64,000 nucleotides of DNA from Bacillota bacterium (GTDB taxonomy: Bacteria; Bacillota; Bacilli; Paenibacillales; Paenibacillaceae): positions 212,125-276,124 of the forward strand of contig JAEWAQ010000052.1 of the NCBI GenBank assembly GCA_023391635.1. The letters run 5' to 3'. The first letter of the stretch is position 1. Each line of letters begins with the position of its first letter. Of this stretch, positions 1-7,839 are shown piece by piece. The notes under the pieces were generated by a model, which searched no databases, was not told where the DNA came from, and saw nothing but the letters and a program-made list of their open reading frames with translations. The position numbers were made by a program, and so were the translations under genes.

Positions 1-78
1 TACGCTGATCACGGAGAAGAAGACGATGAGGAGCGCGGCAACGATGACGGACCCTGCGGATTTGCGAACGAGCTTCAT
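1..78 (-). CDS. Start of an exported protein (partial, 26 codons)
   Basis: Only the first 26 codons are inside the window. The ATG at 78 follows a GGGAGGAGAC ribosome binding site, 16 bp after the Yip1-family gene, so it continues the same operon. The residues seen are a short basic start (MKLVRK) followed by a hydrophobic run, which is a signal peptide or membrane anchor. The rest lies off the window edge, so the function cannot be read. In other Paenibacilli, operons of this kind may carry a large DUF5696-type surface protein here; that is a recollection and not shown by this sequence. Confidence 0.7.
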   Translation of the reverse strand, partial: MKLVRKSAGSVIVAALLIVFFSVISV

Positions 79-94
79 CTTGTCTCCTCCCTTC

Positions 95-745
95 TTACAT
101 CCGGAACGCGATCTCTTTATAAATCGTAACGAAGAATTGGATGGACTGATTGATCAATCCGAACAGCAGCAATCCGACGAACCAGACGATAAACATTCCG
201 ATAATGGACAGAATAATGACCCAGAACGTGCGGCCGAATTCGAAATCGTGAAGCACCTTGACGTGCAGGAATAACTGCAGCAGCATCCACAGGAACATAA
301 AAGCCAGCATGCTGAGGTACAAGATATTCGAAATGCCCGTCCGTTCATAATCGAAACTCAGCGTCATCAGGTTGGACAGCGCTGCGATCGCGAGCGACAG
401 TGGAATGTACGGCACCAGAACGAAAGTGCTGGTCGACAGAATGTCAACGAATTTACCTTCTCCATCGACGATCGTGCTGACGCCCCAGCTGGCAGCCGAC
501 CAGGTAAGCCAGGGAACGACGATCCAGGTCGCTTCCACAAGAATGGATACTTGATAGGGCTCTTGCGTCTGCAAAGCGAATCCGGTAATGAGCAGCGAGA
601 TGACCCTAGCCGCTACCGCGCACAAGAGGATGATGCCGGCGTGCATCAGCTTCAGTCTGCCGCGCTGGCGAAGCTCGGTTGGAAAATCGTAATAGAATTC
701 GATCGGGTGGCGCAGTGAACGCAGCGCCCATTGGACCGTGTTCAT
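95..745 (-). CDS. YIP1-family multi-pass membrane protein
   Basis: The 216-residue protein has a polar N-terminus of about 35 residues (with HPIEFYYDF, typical of bacterial Yip1-domain proteins) and then five or so hydrophobic segments, at roughly 35-58, 68-88, 108-128, 142-165 and 175-200. It is therefore an integral membrane protein. Its start overlaps the stop of the NHL/TPR gene by 4 bp (ATGA), so the two are translationally coupled, and the pair follows two sugar permease genes. Bacterial Yip1 proteins have no settled function. From context it may assist assembly or regulation of the importer or of the surface proteins made by this operon; that is inference. Confidence 0.75.
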   Translation of the reverse strand: MNTVQWALRSLRHPIEFYYDFPTELRQRGRLKLMHAGIILLCAVAARVISLLITGFALQTQEPYQVSILVEATWIVVPWLTWSAASWGVSTIVDGEGKFVDILSTSTFVLVPYIPLSLAIAALSNLMTLSFDYERTGISNILYLSMLAFMFLWMLLQLFLHVKVLHDFEFGRTFWVIILSIIGMFIVWFVGLLLFGLINQSIQFFVTIYKEIAFRM

Positions 746-2259
746 CCTTGCTGCCCCCCTTTGGCGTCTTTCACGCTGCCAGTTGCGGCGATGCCGCTGT
801 TGCTCTTGGGCATGCGCTTGCGCTTGCGCCTGCCATATAGGTAGAAACCGAGCCTGATCACGATCAGCAGGCCGACCAGACCGCCCGCGATTTCTCCGAA
901 GTGCGCGCGCATGTACTCTTTGCGATATTCCGCGAGAGCTGCGGAGTATCCGTATTTGTCCTTGGCGAGCCTGAAATAGCTCATTGCTTCAGCATAGTCT
1001 TCGGATTTCAGCAGCGCCTGGCCGATCCCGCCGTATGCCAGCAAATAGTTGGCGTTCATGCGCTGCACTTCCCGCCAGATCGGCTGAGCTTCTGCGTATT
1101 TGCCGTCGGCATGAAGAATGGAAGCTTTGTGTACCAGCTGACCGAACGGAGTCGTCACGAACCGGTCGATCCGGTTGCGCCCCTTGTCCGCGATATAGAT
1201 CGTGCCATCCGACAACTCCGCGATGCTGCTCGGCGCCTTGAACAGTCCGTCCTGCTCTCCAATGCCGCCGAAGATGAAGAGCATATTTTTGATCGCGTTG
1301 TATTGGAAAGCTTTTCCCGTCACGCTATCGAGTGCCGTAATCAGCCCGTCCCGACTCGCCGTCACGTCTACGAACGATTCGAAGGCGGGGCTGTAATTGT
1401 ACGTGGGCAGTTGATAATCTCCGTAAGTGTTCTTCTCTTTGGAGCCTCCGCCGCCGTCGCCGTTCAGAATGTCGACCCCGACCGTGCTGAGGCGCTTGAC
1501 TTGGTTCGTATGAATGCCGACTGTCGTCGTGTAGTAGAAACCTTCCGCATCCTCGAACACATTGGAAAACTCCGGCGGCTTCTCGCTGGCCATCTGTTGC
1601 CGCTGTTCTTTGCTCGCAATCAGCTTGACGATCACTCTGCTGAAGCTCCAGTCGACGTGATTGGCGCCGAAGAAGCCGGCAAATCGACCTTCCGGGCTAA
1701 TCTGCAGCAGTCCTTGACTGGCTCCTTCGCTGACGACGAACAGGTAACCGCGTTTGTCGACGGCCAGCTTGGAAGGCGCGAAGTAGAACTGATCGCCGAG
1801 CAGCGGAGAGTCCGGCTTAAGGAATTCCTGCACGAACTGCCCTTGCGCATTGAATTTCGCGACTCTGCGGTTGCCCGTATCCGCTACGTAAATATCTCCC
1901 GTCTTCGTCACGTAGACGCCCTTGGGCGCATTCAACTGCCCCGAGCCTTCTTCATCGCCGATGACGAACAGCACGTTCTGATGGCGATCCATGTGAATGA
2001 CTCTCGCGTTGCCGCTATCTACGATGTATAAGGTGTCGTCATCTCCGATGAATAGATCCTCCGGCGAGTCCAGCGGTCCGGAGGGCATTCCGAATCCGTC
2101 GAAGGAATCCGCGTAGACGTAACCATTCAGCGAAGCGGGCGTCTGCTGATCGGCATTGTAGATGTAACCCGGATACGGACTGTCGGCGAAGGCAGACGCG
2201 GGCGCCAGGAACAACGCCAGGGCAACTGCGCCGATGAACGACTTGATCGATCGTTTCAC
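742..2259 (-). CDS. Secreted NHL-repeat/TPR protein with C-terminal membrane anchor
   Basis: I place the start at GTG 2259, because AAGGAG lies 10 nt upstream and the product then begins with a clean signal peptide (basic VKRSIK, hydrophobic core, cut near ASAFA). The 505-residue product has NHL-type beta-propeller repeats over about 45-330 (recurring patterns such as LYIVDSGNARV, IYVADTGNRRV and IYIADKGRNRI), two TPR-like helical hairpins around 355-430, then one membrane segment near 455-475 and a basic tail. It should therefore sit outside the membrane, anchored at its C-terminus. NHL propellers bind proteins or ligands. Being encoded directly after two sugar permeases and coupled to a Yip1 gene, it may scaffold the importer or bind polymer; this is inference. 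Confidence 0.75.
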   Translation of the reverse strand: MKRSIKSFIGAVALALFLAPASAFADSPYPGYIYNADQQTPASLNGYVYADSFDGFGMPSGPLDSPEDLFIGDDDTLYIVDSGNARVIHMDRHQNVLFVIGDEEGSGQLNAPKGVYVTKTGDIYVADTGNRRVAKFNAQGQFVQEFLKPDSPLLGDQFYFAPSKLAVDKRGYLFVVSEGASQGLLQISPEGRFAGFFGANHVDWSFSRVIVKLIASKEQRQQMASEKPPEFSNVFEDAEGFYYTTTVGIHTNQVKRLSTVGVDILNGDGGGGSKEKNTYGDYQLPTYNYSPAFESFVDVTASRDGLITALDSVTGKAFQYNAIKNMLFIFGGIGEQDGLFKAPSSIAELSDGTIYIADKGRNRIDRFVTTPFGQLVHKASILHADGKYAEAQPIWREVQRMNANYLLAYGGIGQALLKSEDYAEAMSYFRLAKDKYGYSAALAEYRKEYMRAHFGEIAGGLVGLLIVIRLGFYLYGRRKRKRMPKSNSGIAATGSVKDAKGGQQG

Positions 2260-2266
2260 GCCGGCA

Positions 2267-3130
2267 TCACTCCTTGATTCCTGAATGGGCCATCGTCTCA
2301 AGTACCATTTTCTGCGTCACAATGAATACAATGATGGTAGGCACGATCATCAGTAAGCTGGCAGCGCCCACCGTTCCCACGGTTGCGATTGCATTGGCGC
2401 CGCCATTGATTGTCGTAAGCGCATACGGAAGCGTCTTCATGTCCTCTGTCGTCGTATACACCGCCGAGGACCAAGGATCGTTCCATGCCGCGATGAAGAT
2501 GAACAAACTCAGCGTCGCCCACGCGGGTTTCAGCATCGGCATGACGATTTTCCAGAAAATCGTCCATTCCTTCGCGCCGTCGATTTTGCCCGCCTCCAGC
2601 AGTACGTCCGGAATTTGGTCGAGAAACTGCTTGATCAGGAACAACCCGACCGGATAAGCGATATACGGTAAAATGAGCGCGAAGTACGTGTTCGTCAATC
2701 CCAATTGACTGATGATGATGTACTGCGGAATTTGCGTTACTTGGGGCGAGAACATAAGTGCCAGGATGACCAGGTTGAAGATTGCCTTGCGAAACGGCAT
2801 GATATGTTTGCTGAGCGGATACGCGGCCAATGCCGAGATCAGCACGCCTCCGGCGACGATCGTAAACGAAACAACCAGGCTGTTGAAAATATAGCGGGAG
2901 AACGGAACCATTGTGGATCCTGACGCCGCGAACAAGGTATTGAAGTTTTTCATCGTCGGATTCATCACGAAGAATCGCGGCGGGAACAGGAACAGCTCCG
3001 AAATCGGCTTGAACGCCGTCGATACCATATAAACGAGCGGCATCAGCATCACAAGCCCCATCGCCGAGAGCAGAACGTACAGCATAAGGCCGCCCCAGTC
3101 CAGGCGTCTGGCCTTCATGATCAGGGACAT
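2267..3130 (-). CDS. Carbohydrate ABC transporter permease (MalG/LplC type)
   Basis: An inner membrane permease of a binding-protein-dependent sugar importer. Six hydrophobic segments are visible, and the typical EAA loop (EAGKIDGAKEWTIFWKIVMP) lies about two thirds along, where the ATPase docks. Two in-frame ATGs exist, at 3136 and 3130. The AAGGAG that overlaps the previous gene's stop sits 9 nt from the second but only 3 nt from the first, so I use 3130 (287 residues). It pairs with the permease just upstream. No sugar ATPase is encoded here; such importers usually share one MsmX-like ATPase encoded elsewhere. Confidence 0.9.
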   Translation of the reverse strand: MSLIMKARRLDWGGLMLYVLLSAMGLVMLMPLVYMVSTAFKPISELFLFPPRFFVMNPTMKNFNTLFAASGSTMVPFSRYIFNSLVVSFTIVAGGVLISALAAYPLSKHIMPFRKAIFNLVILALMFSPQVTQIPQYIIISQLGLTNTYFALILPYIAYPVGLFLIKQFLDQIPDVLLEAGKIDGAKEWTIFWKIVMPMLKPAWATLSLFIFIAAWNDPWSSAVYTTTEDMKTLPYALTTINGGANAIATVGTVGAASLLMIVPTIIVFIVTQKMVLETMAHSGIKE

Positions 3131-3136
3131 GCCCAT

Positions 3137-4105
3137 TCACTCCTTGCTCCCGAGAATCTTGAACACGATGCGGTTCAGGCCGACCATCAGCAAGAACAGC
3201 ACGACGGCAATCGAGGCGGCGTATCCCATCTCGAACCGGATGAAAGCGTAGTCGAACAAGTGGGTCATGATCGTGTGCCCCGCATACAGCGGGCTTGGCA
3301 GACCGGCCAGCTGTACGCTGACGTCGAACACCTGCAGCGAGAACACGATCTGCATGACGGCGCCGAACAACAGTTGAGGCTTGACCGAAGGGATCGTAAT
3401 GTACCAGAGTTGCTGCCAGCGGTACTTGACGCCGTCGATCGCTCCGGCCTCGTACATGTCCCGAGGGACGTTCTGCAAACCGGCCAGGAAGCTGAGGAAA
3501 CCGATCCCCATGCTCATCCAGAGACTGACAATGATCAGTACGGGCAAAATCGTCCGCACATCCTGCAGCCACAGGAACGGCTCGTTCAGAATGCCTAGAT
3601 CCATGAGCCACTTGTTGATCAAGCCGTAGCGATCTCCGGAGAACAGGTATGTCCATACGACGCTCATGGCAATCGCGCTCGTAATCGCCGGCGTGTAATA
3701 GAAGAACGTGTACAGAAAACGGTATCGCACCGGAATTTGACTAATGAACCAAGCCAGCATGAAAGCCATGACGTAACTGACCGGACCGGTGATGAAGGCG
3801 AATTTCAGCGTGTTGGAGACAGCGGTCAGAAACACGTCGTCGTCCACGAATAACAGCCTGTAATTGCCCAGGCCGACCCATCTGGGCGACTCCAGGATGT
3901 TATAGTAGGTGAAGCTGAGTCCGACGGACGTCAGCACCGGCGCTACCGTGAACACGAGAAACAGCAGCATGAACGGGAGCATGAAGTAATAAGAGACGCG
4001 GTTTCTGACGATTTCCCGGAGCAACTCGGCGAACTTGCCGGTGCGGGCGGCTTGTGCCGGCGCCGTCTGCGAGCTTGCGTTTGCGGATGCGGTTGATTGT
4101 GTCAT
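3137..4105 (-). CDS. Carbohydrate ABC transporter permease (MalF/LplB type)
   Basis: First permease of the heterodimer, 322 residues. A polar N-terminal stretch of about 30 residues (rich in Ser, Ala and Gln) is followed by six membrane segments and an EAA loop (YEAGAIDGVKYRWQQLWYIT). It lies 31 bp after the large binding-protein gene, and its stop abuts the start of the second permease, so the two should be made in equal amounts. The substrate is unknown. The attached binding protein carries sugar-binding-like modules, which suggests an oligosaccharide. Confidence 0.9.
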   Translation of the reverse strand: MTQSTASANASSQTAPAQAARTGKFAELLREIVRNRVSYYFMLPFMLLFLVFTVAPVLTSVGLSFTYYNILESPRWVGLGNYRLLFVDDDVFLTAVSNTLKFAFITGPVSYVMAFMLAWFISQIPVRYRFLYTFFYYTPAITSAIAMSVVWTYLFSGDRYGLINKWLMDLGILNEPFLWLQDVRTILPVLIIVSLWMSMGIGFLSFLAGLQNVPRDMYEAGAIDGVKYRWQQLWYITIPSVKPQLLFGAVMQIVFSLQVFDVSVQLAGLPSPLYAGHTIMTHLFDYAFIRFEMGYAASIAVVLFLLMVGLNRIVFKILGSKE

Positions 4106-4136
4106 CGCGGGCTTTCACCTCTTGCCGGCAGATTCT

Positions 4137-7070
4137 TTATCGGTCGAGACCGAATTCTTCCCTCTTCTTGCGGAGCTCGCGGTTGATCTCCTTCACGCCG
4201 TCTTCGACGGCCTCGCGGCGGTTCTTGCCGTTCAGCACGATTTCGTTCCAGATATTCTCGATATAGCGGTTCGTATAATAACCGCCCAACACGACTTCCC
4301 GCTCGCGGAACCATTCCCATTGCTCCAGAATGGCGTTCAAGTCTTCCGTCGGCCATGGCAGCCGCTTCAACGCCTCCACGTTGGCGGTATTCCAGCGCGC
4401 TTCCACACCGAGTATCGACTCCAGCTCGGTGCCGAATTGCTCCTGCACATCGGCGCTGGTCCACCACCTCAGGAAAGCCCATGCCTCGTCCTGCTTATCC
4501 GAGCTTTCGAAAATCATGCCGGTCTGCGACATGCCGCCGGTTGAACGGTTTATCGTACCGTCTGCCTGTGCGATGCCCGGCATCGGCTTCATGCCCCACC
4601 AGCCTGTCAGCTCGGGAGCAGCCGTGGACAGCATCAGGTAAGTCGAGTAGTCCGCTACGCCGATCGGCATTTCTCCGCTGCGGAAGCGATTGTAGAAGTT
4701 GGCCGCCTTGCTGATCTTGTAATTGGTGAACAGCCCCGTCCACATCTTGAATGCCGCGATGCCTTCAGGGGAATCGAGATTCGACTTGGCCCCGTCGTCC
4801 TTGTAGAAAGATCCTCCATTCTGGAACAGGAAAGGCGTGAACTCGCCGATCGCGTCGCCGATTTTCGGATAGTAGAAGTCCAAGCCATGCTGCTGAAGAA
4901 TCGGAATGATGTCCATGACTTCTTCCCACGTATCCGGAGTTTTCTTGATGCCAAGCTCGTTCAGGATGTCCTTCCGGTAAAACAGCATGTTGAAATTCTG
5001 GTTTTCCGGCAATGCATAGTCGCCGCCGTTGAATCGATACGGGATCAGCGCGCCGGGCCGGAAGCGGGAGGCAACCTCTTCATAGTCGGCGAATTGGTTC
5101 AGATTGACGACCGCGCCCCGTATCGCGAAGTCAATCGGCACCTGACCGTCGACACCAAGCGCAACATCGGGTGCCTTGCCGGATGTTTCGGCCAGCATGA
5201 GCAGGTTCATGGCGCCTACCGGCAGAACGTTGACATTCACCTTGATGCCGGTCTGGGCGGTGAAGTCTTCGTCCGCAAGCTGCTTGATGATCTGGGCCCA
5301 GTCGCGGCCTCGCGCCACCCATACGTCGAGCGTCCCGCCTTCGTTGTAGATATTGCCGATGCCCGAATAGTCGTTGCGGAAGGACAGCGCGAAATCGGAT
5401 AAAGTATGCCACGCTTTTTTGAAAAATCCGGCTTCGGACTTCGGCCAAGGTTGTTCCGGCGATTTGACGGCCAGCCAATCCAGCGTCAGACTTTGTTCGC
5501 TGAGCGAGTTGATCCAGGTGCCCAGCGAAGATTGCGTTTCGCCCATCGCGTCGAGTCGGGCAGGGATCGTATCCGGCTTCTCCGACATGCTAAGCAGCTG
5601 ATCCCGGGCCATGCCGAGCTGGCTGACGTTGGAGCTCGTTTCGCTTATTCCCATGGTCACCATTTCATGCATCGCATCGTCGATGGAGCGAGCCATCATA
5701 ATTAGCCGCGGAACCAGGTTCGTTATTTTGTTGTCCAGTTCCCAATCCAGGTTCGGATCGGGATTCGTACCCGTGTACAGAATGATTTCCCGGCTCAGCA
5801 GCGACATCTTTCGCGAGACGTCCTGCACTTTGTCGAAGACGGACCCGAGCGAACCGATCTGCACTTCCATGCGAATCGTGTGCTGCCCTTGCTCCAGATA
5901 GTAGAGGTAAGGGTTGCCTTCTTTGTCGCGCAAGCTGCCCACTTGCCATTTTTCTTTGTAAGGAAAAGGGTAGTTGTTCATTTCCTTGAACGGTATTCGG
6001 CCGTCGATCTCGATAATCCGTTCGACCGGCACCCCGTTCTGCCACCAGCTGCCGTATCGTCCGCCGATTTCGTACAGTCCGCTCACCGGAACGTCGACGG
6101 TCCACTCGGACCATTGGCCGCCGGTTTTCCAGGCTCGGTCCCCGAATGCGTTCAGCACGATGCCGTTCTTATTGTAGGGCTCGGTATTCGGCTCGCGATT
6201 CTCGATGCGCCGCAGCGTCGGGTCGGACTTCAGCGACGCCTTCTCGGCTTGCACTTTGATGAATTGGCCGGAAGCTGCCTCATAACCCTGCTCCTCATAT
6301 TGCCGTTTTACTTCCGCATAGCTGGGGAACACGGTCGGAGCATGGACGCGCAGCTCTCCGATCGCCCCCGCTTCGCGGATCGCGTTGATGCGAACCGCAT
6401 GCTCTCCCGCTGTTAAGTAAAACCGGAATGGCTCCGACACCTTGGCGTCCGCATCGCGGAAATCGCGATATTGCCAACCCGGGACTTCCACATTGTCAGG
6501 GTTGTATTCATTGCCCTGGTTGTCATTCCAGGTGTCTCCGCTTTCCTTCCACATGCGTTGGAATACCATGCGCTTCGCCTGGAAGAACGGATATTGTCCA
6601 TCGATCTGCACATTGCGTAGCAAGGACGAGCGCTTGCCCTCCACCGGATAGTAACTCATGCCTATCTGGTAAAATCCGTCCTGCGGCACATCAATCCGGA
6701 ACTCGATCCAGCTGCCCTCTTCTTCAAGAATCACCGACTTGCCATCCCGACCGCCGAGCGATTCGACTTCCTTCGCGCCCGAATGGCTGACCGCTGAATA
6801 TTGCCCGGCAGGGACGCTGATTTCGAAGCCTTGCGTATCCACTGCGCCTTCTTTGCGCCATTGCTCTAAGTACTTGTTATACGACGGCTCCAGCTTGTTC
6901 GCGATATCGTCGCTTTCCAGGACGGAGGATTGATCCAGATCGGGGTAATCCGGAATGCCGGCCATCGCATTGATGTCGAAACGTTTCGATGGATAAATAT
7001 AAACAATCACCGAGAGGATTACGATAATGACTCCGATATTCACGAGCTTCCTTACCCAATTTCGCTTCAT
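4137..7070 (-). CDS. Oversized membrane-anchored solute-binding protein with N-terminal carbohydrate-binding-like modules
   Basis: At 977 residues this is about twice the normal length of a sugar-binding protein. It begins with a basic stretch and one membrane segment (about 10-27), with no lipobox cysteine, so it is probably held by an uncleaved anchor. Residues about 60-270 and 285-425 look like two beta-sandwich carbohydrate-binding modules, each with the pattern W..(W/F)..DVP..G.Y.IG and a later G.H..R. A helical linker (about 430-560) follows. From about 575 to the end is a type 1 extracellular solute-binding domain (LDVWVARGRDWAQIIKQLA onward). First gene of the importer operon; two LacI-type operators lie upstream. 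The fusion suggests capture of polymer or long oligosaccharide near the permease. Domain limits are by eye. Confidence 0.85.
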   Translation of the reverse strand: MKRNWVRKLVNIGVIIVILSVIVYIYPSKRFDINAMAGIPDYPDLDQSSVLESDDIANKLEPSYNKYLEQWRKEGAVDTQGFEISVPAGQYSAVSHSGAKEVESLGGRDGKSVILEEEGSWIEFRIDVPQDGFYQIGMSYYPVEGKRSSLLRNVQIDGQYPFFQAKRMVFQRMWKESGDTWNDNQGNEYNPDNVEVPGWQYRDFRDADAKVSEPFRFYLTAGEHAVRINAIREAGAIGELRVHAPTVFPSYAEVKRQYEEQGYEAASGQFIKVQAEKASLKSDPTLRRIENREPNTEPYNKNGIVLNAFGDRAWKTGGQWSEWTVDVPVSGLYEIGGRYGSWWQNGVPVERIIEIDGRIPFKEMNNYPFPYKEKWQVGSLRDKEGNPYLYYLEQGQHTIRMEVQIGSLGSVFDKVQDVSRKMSLLSREIILYTGTNPDPNLDWELDNKITNLVPRLIMMARSIDDAMHEMVTMGISETSSNVSQLGMARDQLLSMSEKPDTIPARLDAMGETQSSLGTWINSLSEQSLTLDWLAVKSPEQPWPKSEAGFFKKAWHTLSDFALSFRNDYSGIGNIYNEGGTLDVWVARGRDWAQIIKQLADEDFTAQTGIKVNVNVLPVGAMNLLMLAETSGKAPDVALGVDGQVPIDFAIRGAVVNLNQFADYEEVASRFRPGALIPYRFNGGDYALPENQNFNMLFYRKDILNELGIKKTPDTWEEVMDIIPILQQHGLDFYYPKIGDAIGEFTPFLFQNGGSFYKDDGAKSNLDSPEGIAAFKMWTGLFTNYKISKAANFYNRFRSGEMPIGVADYSTYLMLSTAAPELTGWWGMKPMPGIAQADGTINRSTGGMSQTGMIFESSDKQDEAWAFLRWWTSADVQEQFGTELESILGVEARWNTANVEALKRLPWPTEDLNAILEQWEWFREREVVLGGYYTNRYIENIWNEIVLNGKNRREAVEDGVKEINRELRKKREEFGLDR

Positions 7071-7100
7071 TTTTCGATTTTCCCCCTCGTTGCTTACGAG

Positions 7101-7120
7101 TTGTAATAACGTTTTTACAA
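7101..7120. promoter_or_regulatory. LacI-type operator palindrome 1
   Basis: A 20-bp near-perfect palindrome centred on AACGTT (TTGTAA, T, AACGTT, T, TTACAA) with only the T/T pair breaking symmetry. It lies 31 bp before the start codon of the large binding-protein gene. The central CG with A/T-rich arms is typical of LacI/CcpA-family sites. The matching regulator is not evident in the window. Confidence 0.55.
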
Positions 7121-7146
7121 AATATTTGAATAATCAACTTGGTAGT

Positions 7147-7166
7147 ATGTAAAAACGTTTATATTT
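7147..7166. promoter_or_regulatory. LacI-type operator 2 (weaker copy)
   Basis: A second AACGTT-centred site, whose left half (ATGTAAAAAC) matches 8 of 10 positions of the first operator while the right half is degenerate. The two centres are 46 bp apart. Two sites in front of one operon would suit cooperative repression; this is inference from the repeat alone. Confidence 0.4.
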
Positions 7167-7302
7167 CTTTTTTGTGGGATTATATAAGAATATACGAATC
7201 AATAATTGGCTTTTGAAGCGCTTACAGGTACTATATCATGGTTTAATCATAAAGGGAAGATGCCATTCTATATTTTTTATGGGTCTGTGGCAACGTTTCG
7301 AC

Positions 7303-7410
7303 AATCCTCGTTACAGGACTTTAGTTCGCTTGGCTCCGCAAACGAGGTTACGATTTCCGGACAGTACCGGAATAGCTCATCCCGGCTAATCCCCCCGTAA
7401 GCCGGGACTT
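7303..7410 (+). other. Candidate structured RNA: three consecutive hairpins
   Basis: In the gene-free gap, three stem-loops follow each other: CCTCGTT (7306-7312) with AACGAGG (7341-7347); TTCCGG (7355-7360) with CCGGAA (7367-7372); and TCCCGGCT (7380-7387) with AGCCGGGA (7400-7407), then CTTTTCC. The last resembles a weak plus-strand terminator. The stems read equally on the minus strand, so orientation is uncertain. I do not recognise a known riboswitch or small RNA family, and no convincing promoter was found. Confidence 0.35.
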
Positions 7411-7546
7411 TTCCTGTCACGAGGAGAGTCGGCGCCAATGATCCGTTTCGAATATAGCCAGTTATGCTTGCGAGATGAATCGCAGGGCAATCGCTTACGA
7501 AATGAATGGCTCCACCACCACCGCCAAAATGAAACACACCTTATAT

Positions 7547-7680
7547 TTATTGCTTTGCAGCAATAATAGTCTCGCTTCACGATCGAGATGAATGTTTTTA
7601 TTGCGTTCGAGCAATAAATCAAGCGAATTGTGGAAGGCGCGGCAGAATGGGGCCGAATAGTTGCTAAAAAGCAATAATTC
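7547..7680. repeat. Three related short hairpins with TTGC/GCAA arms
   Basis: Three small inverted repeats share one core: TTATTGCT/AGCAATAA at 7547-7566, TTTATTGC/GCAATAAA at 7597-7618, and TTGCT/AGCAA with outer GAAT/ATTC at 7655-7680. They are spaced about 50 bp apart, have 4-6 base loops, and no gene covers them. They could be regulator sites or decayed copies of a small repeat element. The rest of 7071-7839 shows no supportable gene. Confidence 0.45.
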
Positions 7681-7695
7681 GGCGATCAACGCACG

Positions 7696-7737
7696 CAGGG
7701 CCGAATCCGCGTCGCAAGCAACGCGATTTCGGCCCTG
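7696..7737 (-). terminator. Strong hairpin downstream of the exporter operon
   Basis: CAGGGCCGAA pairs with TTCGGCCCTG across a loop that itself contains a CGCG/CGCG pairing. It lies about 100 bp past the stop of the last exporter gene. There is no T-run on either side, so it may act as an RNA 3' end stabiliser or a factor-dependent terminator rather than a classical intrinsic one. Confidence 0.4.
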
Positions 7738-7839
7738 TTCACGCCAAATTCCAATCATAACCACAAGACTGAAATTCCACTACGCCCGCGATTCCGACTC
7801 CGGCGCGTAATCCCCGAAACCCGTGGCTTCCATCCCTGC

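Noticed and set aside
7303..7410. Considered as a SAM, cobalamin or cyclic-di-GMP riboswitch
   Set aside because: The conserved core sequences of these classes are not present, and no gene follows in the right orientation.
7277..7537. An 86-codon minus-strand frame in the hairpin-rich gap
   Set aside because: No ribosome site, no domain, and its length is explained by the hairpin stems it crosses.
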